From the NCBI GenBank assembly GCA_007844125.1, contig CM017561.1, positions 56,720,774 to 56,784,773 on the forward strand: a DNA stretch of 64,000 nt. The letters run 5' to 3'. The notes below the pieces were generated by a model. The model was given only the letters and a program-made list of their open reading frames with translations. It did not search any database and had not been told where the DNA came from. A program made the position numbers and the translations under genes. Below are positions 22,101 through 34,100 of the stretch, in pieces. How positions within the stretch are numbered: the first letter of the stretch is position 1; each line of letters begins with the position of its first letter. This DNA is from Sinonovacula constricta (lineage: Eukaryota > Mollusca > Bivalvia > Cardiida > Solecurtidae).

Positions 22101-25100
22101 TCCTAACACTTTGGGCTAAGGAGACAGTATTACGTCTGACTCAGTATAATGGACTGGCCGGGTTCAGTCCCTGGGCACCTCATAAGTGCCCCTCTGCTAA
22201 AATGATAGAAATGTCACTGCACAGTATTGGCAAATCCCATCCCATCCCAAAACTTTCTCCCATCGGACCTGCAGTGCGGTGTTGGTTCTACCTATTTATT
22301 TGAAATGGTCCTTTCTCAATCAATAATAGTTGGATGTTGCTATAATGAGAATGTTCTTATTGCTGGGATGCAACTAAATGCACACGAAAAAAAAACTAAC
22401 AAAAATTGGTCGTTGCATAAGTATTTTTTGTGTCAGCTTCATTTTAATGTGTATAATTTAAAATAAAAAAGCAAAATTCTCATTTCACAACATACTGCAT
22501 TACAATCAAGGTTTCAGTTAGTGTTCATTAACAACTTGTTTATCTTGGAGGAGGGAAATGAATCCCACAATTCCAGGAAATAATTATGTTATTTCCTGTT
22601 TAAACTTATAATCAATGAATTAACTTATAAAAAAAACACAACAGAAATATACTTAAAGGTGGTATCCAAATATTTGGACCAGATTTTTATTTCTCTTAAA
22701 GAACCAAATAAATTATTTTAGCCTGAAAAGAACACGCAAAATGCTGATTATTTATGTCCCACATTAATGTGAAAAGTGATGCATAACACATCGCTCATCA
22801 TTACAAATCAGTATTTGCTATCTAAGCCACAATGCACAGTTCACTATTTTTAAACTAAGAAAACCATGTAACCCGTAACTTTACATAATCATTTGGGTAA
22901 TCTGCTCTGCCATCAATGTCTATTTTTAGCAGAAATTACAATTATTTATGGTTTCAGAAAGAATGGGCATGTAGGTAGATTTAATTCACGGTTTCTGCTC
23001 TCTTACAATGTAGACAATGTTCAAAATCATCTTTTGTTAGACTAAGGTTCGACTTTTTGCAGAAATTATGCCACAATTCCCCCAAATCCAGGTTTATGTG
23101 TATTTGACTAAGACAAACTATCAGACACCACCTTTAACTTAAACAAGGTTGGATTGCAGAAAACTGCTTATAAACTATTATCAATGAAATAGTATAAATA
23201 TATAAGTTATTAAGATGTTTTCAGTACTAAAATAAGGTTGTGTTGTTAAAAATGATAATAAATATGTCACACAATGTTTATGATTCTACATACAGTATGA
23301 GACACGTACACAAGTAACTCTTTGCTCTGTAAGAATTGTATAAAAAAATAACAATCAGAATATCCGAAAATGAAAAATTGCTTCACACATATTACAGAAT
23401 ATTTCACATCATACATGCACGATCATATTTTAAAACATACCTATAGATGAGGAAAAGGTTTGCTTTAGACTGGAAAATATAAGATTTGATGAAGTCCCTG
23501 GATTAGTGAACTACAAGGAAAATATTTATTTAATATTATACATTATATACAATAAAAATATATTTATATATTTTTAAATATAATAAGAGTCAGCATAAGA
23601 AATTAATAAAACATGCCAGGTATTGTCAGAAAAAATAACAGGAATTATAAATAATTACAGTTAGGATCAATACAGATTTCTGTAGTTTTAAGTACAGCTA
23701 AGATCTAACAGTAAAATTTAAAGGTGGTATCCGACAAGGTGGTATCCGACAGTTTGCCTATATATCTTATTCTGATATGTGTAACAACAATATCTGACCT
23801 CTGTTTGTTGTATTTGTGCATAATATCTGTAGAAAAACATCATACTTTAGTCTAAGCTTTGGCTATTTTCAACTCTCATCTCAATTTTGGGGAAGTAAAA
23901 ATCTTTAATCAAAAAGTTCATTCTTTTTCAAATCTATAAATAAGAACGAGTGTGATTTCTGCTAAAGACATCGACATCACAGCAGATCACGTTGATGGGC
24001 TAAAACATAAGTGGTCACATGATTGCCTTAGTTTAAAAATAGCTTACTGTGCAATGTGGCTCAGAAAGGAAATACGTGTTTGTAATGATGATTATAGTGT
24101 TAAGGTACACTTTTCAGACAGATGTAGAACATCAATAAACAGCATTTTGCGAGATCTGTTCAGGTACAATAGTTATGATGTTTAATGAAAATATTATTGG
24201 TCCAAACTGTCGGATACTACCTGTAAATGATATAATAGGATGGTTAAGTTGCATATTTTCTCTAAATAAACCCCTAAGTTTATATATCAGCCATTACCAT
24301 GCTCCGTTTGTTTCGTTGTTTCCTAAAAGATCCTGCAGTGATGTTCATAGATGCCCTATATCTGTGTGAACCGTAAAGCATAAATCCCCACTCATCATTG
24401 CAAAAAGGAAGTTTCTATCAAAATCACCCTCCATTTGGAACACCTTGGATAATTCACAAATCATCTCTCGGATGTATGTAGGTGGACGGATCACCTCAGC
24501 CATTTCCCTAAATGGGACTTCTTTTGTGACAAACGTCAAAACAAAGATGGCAGCTCGGATGACAGCTCACTATAATACGCTGCTTCAAATTTAAGTCATC
24601 CAAGTTCAATTTACCCAGCGCAGCAAAGACACAGCTGTCAAAAGACGTCATTGTTTATGTTTTGTGCAAACTACTTTTTAAGCATATTCTTCCGACTTCC
24701 GGTGAACAAAATGATCGTTATTTCTGTAAGTATCATTGCACCAGATACATCCTAGAGATGATTGTCCTGAGGACGGAATTACCCAAGGAGTTACGATTTA
24801 ACCATGCTCCAGAGACAGCTATTGTTAATCTAAAAAGTTATGTGACAACTTACTTTATATCTTCATCTGGGTAATCCCCCCTGACATTAATATCTTTTTT
24901 TAGAAATGATCACTATGGTGCTTATTTATAGATTTAGAAAGAATGAAACTTTTAGTGTTTTTTTTTATATTTTTTTCGAGATTTTGTACTGTCTAACAAG
25001 ATAGGTAGTGTTCTAAAAGCACCTTTACTTAGACAAAAGTATGAAAAGTATTCAGAAATGATGCCAAAATTCCCAAATTAACCTAGATTTTGATCAGACA

Positions 25101-28100
25101 GCTCCAAACAGGCTGATCATTGTCTGCAAAATTAGCCTTTATCTTATCAAAAGTACTTTGCTCAATAAAGGTGATTTCCTACAGTTTGCCTACCTCAAAT
25201 ACAATTAACAAAGCATTACACCTATTTGGAGGATATAGGCATCATTTCTGTTTCATCATTAGTCCAAATAAAGTTGATTTTGAACATGGATTGTTAGACA
25301 GTACAAGTCAAGAAATTGCTCTAAACTTTCATTCTATCTAAATCTGTAAATAAACATGATGAGACTTGCTGCTGAAAATACATACTAATGATGATATAAT
25401 GTGATCTCAAAAGTATATTGGTTCTTAGTTTAAAAATACCCAAACATGCAGCATGGCTCAGTTAGGAAAATATATGTTTATAATGACTAGTGGGGCGTTA
25501 TGCTCCTGTTATTACATAGTGTAGGACCTCAATAAACAGCAATTCGCAGAATTTGTTCAGACATACAATATACTTTATATGATTTTTTAAGAAAAAATCT
25601 TATCCAAACTGTCAGATACACAGATACATGTAAGTTATTAAAAATATCTATGCATACCATTGTATGTTTAAACTATGTGATTTATGAAAACAAGTGACAG
25701 GTAAACTAAAATGGCATATTTTCTGTTAACATTTTTTCATGACAACAATTGCCATTATGATTTGTTGCACTATATTTTTTATTTCTTTCATAAACACAAT
25801 GTATATTACCACATGCACATACTTGATTCATGAGCTCAAAATGGCTGAAATTTAGTTTAAATGCATTGTAATGCTTTTGTTTCTCGGCATTATAATGCTT
25901 TTGATTCTCGGCATTGTAAAGCTCTTGATTCTTGGCATTGTAATGCTCTTGATTGTCCGCATTGTAATGCTTTTGGTTTTTCACATTGTAATGTTTTTGG
26001 TTTTCCGCATTGTTATGCTTTTGGTTTTCCGCATTGTTATGCTTTTGTTTTTCCGCATTGTTATGCTTTTGGTTTTCCGCATTGTTATGCTTTTGTTTTT
26101 CCGCATTGTAATGCTTTTGGTTTTACGCATTGTAATGCTTTCAGTTCTTGGCATTGTTATGCTTTCAATTCTCTGCATTGTAATGCTTTTGGTTAACCGC
26201 ATTGTAATGCTTTTGGTTGTCCATATTGTAATGCTTTTGGTTTCCACACTGTAATGTTTTAGGTTTTCTGCATTGTAATGCTTTTGGTTTCTCGCCTTGT
26301 TACTCTTTTGGTTGTCCGTATTGTAATGCTTTTGGTTCTCGGCATTGTAATGCTTTTGGTTCATCGCCTTGTTACTCTTTTGGTTTTCCACTTTGTAATG
26401 CTTTTGGTTTTCCACATTGTAATGTTTTAGGTTTTCCACATTGTAATGCTTTTGGTTTCTCGCTTTGTTACTCTTTTGGTTGTCCGTATTGTAATGCTTT
26501 TGGTTCTCGGCATTGTAATGCTTTTGGTTCTCGGGATTGTAATGCTTATATTTCTCTGCATTTTAATGCTTTTGGTTGTCTGCATTCTAATGTCTGGTTG
26601 TTCCACCCTGAAGGCCCCAAAGGAAATGCCCTGTTTTATTATTATTATGGTTCAACATAGTTTTGCTTTTGTTGAAGTTAAAAAATGAAATTGATAAATT
26701 AAACATAAAATGCATGATTTAGAGTGGTCTGAAATGTTATGACACACTTGAGTCAAGGTTTTAACTACAACATTAACCTACCAATTAAATTGATTTAACC
26801 AGTGGTCTAAATTTCACAAAAGCCCAACATTTATTTTTATTGATGCTTCTTTGTTGATTTGTTGTTGTTTTTTTATACAAAAAAAACACAAGAGTTCTCA
26901 ATAATTTGTATTCTCCGATATTCTTAGTTCTTGATAGTATTGCTAACCTTAACCTTAACAGAAATACAAGAAGTTCTAAGATGAACATGGGGCATAACTG
27001 TGCTTAAATGATTTTAGGGTTATCTGCCCCATTAAAATAGGTTTCACTTTTGACAGATATCAGTCCTTTTGCCCACTGACCATTCCAAAGCCATAACTGT
27101 TTTTCTCTATTTGTGTAATATCTTGACTTGGTCTTTTTGTCACATGTACAGTTAACTTGGGTCTTTGCATGTTTGTCTTGTGCTAGTTATAATTTTAAGG
27201 TATGTGGACATTTTTATAAAAAGAATTAATCTCAAAATCAGACCACATGCTTAAATTCAAGATGTAGCAGGCGGGCATATCAGATTATTAATTAAAACTC
27301 GCACTCTTCTAAATGTCTCATTCTGATAAAAGATTATTAAGTCAAGGCAAATCCCTAAATCAAAGCCAATTCACAATCTTTGATCAAAAGTAAGGAAACA
27401 TTTTTGAAGTCCTTGAAAAATCCTTGAAAAAAAATGTTCAGATCTTTTAAGGGTGCTTGAAAAAAACCTGGATTTCTTTATGATGGGTATTATGAACAGT
27501 ACAAGAGTAATTCAACCGAACCTGGTAGAGCAACGTCTCCAGGTACTTAAGGCTCCAGGTTCAATTCTGGGCAGCAACATACCAAAGTCATTAAAAGGGG
27601 TAATTGTTTAGCTCTTTTGCTAAAGCTCAAGCAAAGAGCAGTTTCACTACTTGTTGACCTGGTGTCATAATCATGTGACTGAGTGTTGTTTCATGGCAGG
27701 TGTTTAAGGCTATTAAACACACTGAAGGCAGCACTAAGTCTGCAATGAAAATCAGTTTTTGTTAATAATCCTTTACTATGGTCCTATATTAAAGCAGTTC
27801 TTTTGTCATATAAGTATGGCTTAGCATCGATAAAAATGGTTGTTACAATATTCGTCCCCGCATGTACCACTCCTTGAAAATGTAAACATGCAACTATAAT
27901 ACTGAAATAATAATAATCAGTCATCCACAGAAACCTTTCTGCACCAATACTTGGTCATTAGATGTTATAGATATCACAATGTATTTAAGTTCTTCTTAGT
28001 TTTAATGTTTTAATTTTAATTTATTTGTGAATCCTAATGATTATTATTAGTAACTTAATGGAATGCGAATGAGTATGAAAGAAGAAGCCAGAATCGTAAA

Positions 28101-31100
28101 TTCTATTTGTGATTTCAGAAAACAGTGAAACAGTGACTATAATATGATAATGCTAGGATAATTACATTTATTCAATTTGCAAGATTTTCTAAACCTTTTT
28201 CATATTTAAAATAATAAAAATACAATTTTATCTAGGACTTGGGTAAACATACAGGAAATAGTTATTATTAGTCCGGTGATTATAGGTTTACCCTCCGTCC
28301 GTCTGTCTGTCTGTCTGTCTGTCCGCTAAAAATCTGGATTCTTTGATAATTTAAAAACTATTAAAGCTAGGCGCATGAAACTTGTTATGTTTATAGGTAG
28401 CAATGTGTACAATATGCACACGCAAAATTTGGGTCGCTAAATTAAAGGTCAAGGACACAGCATGACCTTGAAGCAAAATTGTGTCCGGCCCATTACTTCG
28501 TTATTTGAAGACGGATTTTAAAACTTTTATACAGAAATGATCACCATATTGAGATGACGTGTCGCGAGCAAGATTTGGGTCGCTACCTTGAAGGTCAAGG
28601 TCACAGCATGACCTTGCAGCAAAATCGTGTCCGCCCCATAACTTTGTTATTTGAAGTCAGATTTTACAACTTTTTGACAGAAATTATCACCATATTGAGA
28701 TGACGTGTCGCGAACAACATTTGGATCGATACCTTGAAGGTCAAGGTCACAGCATGACCTTGCAGCAAAATTGTGTCCGGCCCATAACTTTTTGAGGGAC
28801 TGGTAGGGGACTACTGTATTGTGGGATTTGAACTTAATGCCATAAGAGGCAAAGCAGTCAGAGGAGTTATAAGTCAGCGACTCTACGCAAAAGCCATGGA
28901 TGCCCAATGGGAAGAGAATTTAAGGCCGTCCTTAGAAACACGTGCACTTAAATGAACCATATCTGCATAGATTTTTTTTATATTGAGTTTGAACTGCTCT
29001 CATTTGTCTCTTTGTCTGTCAGTCATTATCAAAGTTACTAATGTTTGTGTTTTTAACATACAGTCTTATGCTTCTAGGTTAGTTTTATCTTGAAATCCTT
29101 TTTTAGGTTAAAAAAAGTTGTATGGAAGTATGTTTTTTTGTTATGAAAGAACTTATTTTTGTTACCTCAAATGTGTTAAAAACTACAGACATAACAAAGA
29201 AATAGGTGCACACGCAACAAAAAATATTTGGTTTGTTTTATAATGTGTCTTATTGCATTTGAGATTTTTTTTTTTGGCCATATGATTTCTATTACCACTT
29301 ATATGTTAAAGACAATTCTAATACGAATGAGAGATTATGTACATAATTATTTGTTGCCTTTTTTTTGAAAAAGAGCTTTAGTTTGGGGAAAAAAATGCCA
29401 GATTTAAACACAGTTTGACAAAATAGTGGTTTTGTGGTACTTTTAAAAGTAGCTTGTCTCTCAAAAGACTGAATAATAATTTTTATCATTATTTTAAGTA
29501 ACATGGCCCAATAAAAAAGTCATTCTGAAAAAAAACACTGTGCCTTTCCCATTTACCCCATTTTGTCATCCCCATGCATATACAAGAAATTGTCAACATT
29601 TAATGAGACTTCCTCTTTTTGGACAGGGGCACCCGTAGCATGGTGCTAGAGTTGTGGTGCTAGAGTCGGCGATTTGTAACTCCTCTGACTGCTTAGCCTC
29701 CCACCACTTGGGTTTGTGTCTCGTTCGTGGCTGAAGAACATAATGTGGGAAGTAAAAATGCAGTAACAAATGCAGTAACATTATTTTAGTTTATGGTGGC
29801 CTCTTGAGACTCTCCAAAACTATGCAATGTGACTTCTTTGCATTTGAAGTACATTCTTGCCAAAGGTTTTTTTTAGCCTTAGATAGATACATAAATACAA
29901 CCTTACCAAAGCAAGCCAGCTTTACTTATAACATACACATTCTCAACATTGAATACCAGAATATAAGACCTTATGAAAACAATTCATGTAATTTTCTCCC
30001 CTAACTGTAGATTTTGTTTGTTGGCAAATATCTGTATTTAGAGAGGGGTCCTTATTGATTCAGAATGGATAAACATGGGAGCTATGGGCAAGATTAACTC
30101 TGAACCTTGTAAGTGGGAACTATTCATATTAAGGCAAACAGTGAAGATACCGATCAGTAGGAGTTGTCTGATCATGATCTTCACTATTTGCTGTTAAGGC
30201 TTAACGATATGTAAATTATTACCTCTGCATGTATTTCTTAACAAATAACTGAGAATTAGTCTGTTTTAGTCATTTCTAAAGCAGGGGAAAGGGTTATTTT
30301 TCCAACCAGAATAGAGGGAAACTCTAGCCTGCACACTGATGATGTGTATACATACTTCTCTCACTCTTGTTTACATTTTGTATTTTGTGATAATTGTGTT
30401 GTTTACATTCCTCTGTTGCCATAGGTGACCTGGGCACATGTACACAACATCTGTTATTTGTTCAGATAGTTGAACCTTATCGGATGGGCACGTTTGTTTG
30501 AATGAAGTACTTGATGGTTCATTTTATTCCTCCTTTTTTTTTTCTATGCTAAGCTGCTATTATTCGGGGATTAGGCTACTATTTGTTCATCTGTTTTATT
30601 ATTTGTACATATAGCATGTGACATCTCTTTTTCTTGCTTTTGTTTGGGGATATTAAATATTTACAAACACACACACACAACTCTTTTTCGACTCAGTTTG
30701 GCTCACTAGTTCATGTAGAGTACAGTGCTCTTTTGTTTACTGATTGATCACAAATTTGTGAGCCCCTGTATCCGTTTCAAACTTGGGTACATGTGGCAAT
30801 GGTCATAGGGCTTTTTTTTTACATTTCCTTATCAAAGATTTAAGAACCGTCAAAGATTTTTATTTTAAATTTGGAATAGATGTTAACTATCTAAAACTGA
30901 ACCATTTTCAAAAGAGCAGATAGACCTAAAAGTAATGTTTGCAGAGTTATGCCCCTTTTCTGACTTAGAATTCTCATTATACTATCCAGCACTGAGAAAA
31001 GTTGAGCGCACTGTCCATAAACAGCTCTTGTTTTAGACTTTTTTCTTGTGTCTCAATCAGAGTATTGAACCTGCTACTAGAGGGCAGTAGTTCAGTCCTC

Positions 31101-34100
31101 GTACACTTTCTGATAAAAGTACATTTTCACAAGTACATCTGTTTGTAATGGATTGAATAATTAAATCATGTCAGGTTTGTCATTTACAATGAGCTGTGTG
31201 TACTTTTTCACCTGCCCCCACGTAAGTTTATGACTCCTTTCATTTCTTTTATGACTTCTTGTTTACTGAAGTGCAAAAAACATAAATTGTTTGTTGACAT
31301 TGGAGTGGGTTTATTGTGCTGTCGTAGGGCTCATCTAGGTAAGTGAGTATGATTGAGGTAATCAAGAAATCAATAGATTATTATTAATTATAACTAAATG
31401 TTTCTTCTCATCAAATCATGTTTGAGAACACTCTGGGTTAGGTGTCTAGATAATTTGACAGATGTCAATTAGATAATATTTGATAATTAATTGAATGCTT
31501 CATCAATGAAGGGCAGCATTGTATTAGCTTAAAGTGAAACCCCGATCATAAGAAACATTGCTGATTTAGATTCCAAGTTACATCTGACTCTTTAACATCT
31601 TTGCTATGAATAATGTTTCTTTTTATTGGTCATTTTAAACATTGTTGCATTTCTTGTTATAAATAAGGGGCTGCCTTTGGTTAAGTGGTGAGATTTGCTA
31701 CTTGTAAATGTTCTGTCCCTTAGCGCAAAGGTTTTGGTCTCCGTCTTGTGGAATGATCTTCCTGCCATCCTGTTGTCAGTTGTTTTTCATTGTGTTAGTG
31801 AAGTTTAGTTGAGGAAAATAAAAAAATAAAGACAAAAAAAAAAAAAATGAAGACCAAAAAAAAAAGAGAGACAAAAATGTGAGAGGAAAAAATGAAAACA
31901 GAGAGAGAAAAAATGTACAAATTATAAATACACAAAATGGACAAAAAGAGCAGTTGGGAGAAGACATAAAATTTACAGACACAAAATTGAAGGAAAACAC
32001 ATATGATAAACCAATAAAGGGAAGAAGAGAAGGGATGGGATTTGCCAGCATTTTTGCGCAGCAAAATTTCTATTATTATAGAACAGGGGCACTTGTGAGG
32101 TGCCCAGGGACTGAACCCGGCCGGTCCATTATACAGACACCAACGAGTCAGGTGTAATGCTGTCCCCTTAGCCCTGAACGTTAACAGGGAAGCCACTACT
32201 ACCAACTTTTAAGCCTTTGGTTTGACCCGGCCAGGGTTCGAACCCACGACCTCCCAATCTGCAAGCTGACGCTCTACCATTTGAGCTATTGAGGCCAGTC
32301 GGAAGAAGAGAAGAAGCATTAATAAAGACAAAATAGAGATACAGTTTGTTCTAACACTGTTTTTTTTTTAAACAACAATAACATCTGTTGTAAAGTACCT
32401 AGCTACAATATCCAGTTTGTACTGACAGTTTAGCTATCAAGATATTTATGTTGCTATTTATGGGAATGACAATCACCTATTGATTGCTAGAATGTGATTC
32501 GTTATAAATGTTTTGTTATTCTCGTAACAATGCAGAAAGATGTTCTGGAGAAAATGTCTGGGTCTAGATATTGATTGGTTTGTTGTGGCAGAAAAAGTAA
32601 ACAAGGCGAAAAACAAACACTGAGATAGAAATAGCCTAGGCTGTATAGAGACTAGAGGCGATAGGCCTTAGTCCTGGGTCTGCTTCCTTTGTTTATATTT
32701 AACCCTTATGCTGCATGTTGTTTGTTAATTTACTTATAAATAGAGACTAAGCCGCAAATAGTGTAGATCCTTAATCGTCCAAGTCCCAGCAGAAAGCTGC
32801 TTGATCTGGATATACACTATTTGCCCAAATCATATAAATATCTGATTAACAGGATAAAAGTTTTTTTGCTTAATTTGCTTATAACAACCTAAGAAGTTCA
32901 TGCCTAGATGAGAAGAAACATTCTTAGAGACCCCAAATGGTGTAGATCCTGATCAAACACCTCCAGACAGTTTATTATTTTAAAACGACATGTTTTTTCT
33001 AAGCCTGATCACTTTGTGCTAAGCAGGGTAAGAGTTCATACAGGGCATTTTATCCTTGTAGGTGGGTGGGGTAGGGTGAAGCGAGGGGGCGAAGGTGGTT
33101 TATAAAGTAGAACATGATTATTAAATATGGAATATTTTTTTAAATCGGAATTGCTTCAAATACATTGACATTGATTAAAGTATTTGTGTGTAGAAATTTG
33201 TTTGTTTTGGTGGCTTTAAAGCTTCTGTTGACATTATTATTTAATGTTTTTGGTGTTCATAGACTCCATTTTTCAACTGGAGATGTGAGTGAAGTAGGTT
33301 TACTGGTGAGACTTTCACTGTAATAGCATATCTATTCATGTGAACTTTTTCTGAGACCAAATTGGGAGATTTTCAATTGCAAATGGGGAAATTTGTTATT
33401 TTCACATAAATGAACAGTGGTCGAAATTAGCGCTAGCCCGACAGCAAAAAACTAGTAAGTTTTCTCCCGGGCTAGTAAAAATTCCCAATTTAATAGTCCG
33501 ATGGGCTTCTAAGATCCTGATTGTTGAAAAACCATTGTACTTTCATGTTTAATATGTAAACTTTTGAGCCGCTTATTTCATACGGCAAGCTATAGCTTGT
33601 ATGATAAACATGTTATGCGCACTTAACCAAGAATATGTTTACTGTGCAGGAACCACACGGTATTCTGGTGCCCGCATGGTACATTATGTTCTTTATCAAA
33701 TTTAAATCAGCTGGGCCACAGAACAAAATGGCAGAGAAAATTAAACTGAAACATTTTTCTGGTGCAAAACCCGGGAAAAAAACCCTGAAGTTGTCAGGTG
33801 ACTTATACTTAAATGATACTTTTTTCCATATTTATCTTAGAGCTTTTACTTTGCTTACTTGTAAAGTTAAATTTGCTTTGTTAATAGCCCGACTTGCTTA
33901 TAAATTTCAACCCTGATTTCAATGACTGGATAAAGAAGGGAAATTTTTGAAAATGTGTAAAACACCCCTCATTTTAAATAATTTTGAACCTAAAAAGAGA
34001 GAATCTCCCTCCAAAAGCAAGAGAGTTCACATGTATGCATGTCATGTACATGTGAGATGTTATTACTCCTCATTGCATCATCCTTCTAGATGATGGGCCT

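Larger units (their letters stand above)
24316..25104 (+). mobile_element. TTAA foldback MITE, copy E, interrupted
   Basis: Family sequence at 24316-24419 (GATGCCCTATATCTGTGTGAAC) and again from about 24790 to 25104 (CAACTTACTTTATATCTTCATC, GACAGCTCCAAACAGG). The 370 bp between are unlike any other copy and include two exon-like segments. Confidence 0.6.

Noticed and set aside
25981..26439. 152-codon minus-strand frame with Lys-Ser-Ile-Thr-Met repeats, and + frames of 111 and 127 codons
   Set aside because: All come from the 24-bp satellite; the period is divisible by three and the unit lacks stops, so open frames are expected.
28285..28792. CRISPR-like regularly spaced repeat
   Set aside because: Units are contiguous 146-bp tandem copies without unique spacers, in eukaryotic intron DNA.
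31795..32205. 136-codon minus-strand frame with Phe/Ser runs
   Set aside because: Family B SINE joined to an A-rich tract; similar starts (VVVASLLT...) occur in other SINE copies.
33635..33916. 93-codon frame as a transposase fragment
   Set aside because: Lies inside a short non-autonomous element and shows no catalytic or dimerisation motif.
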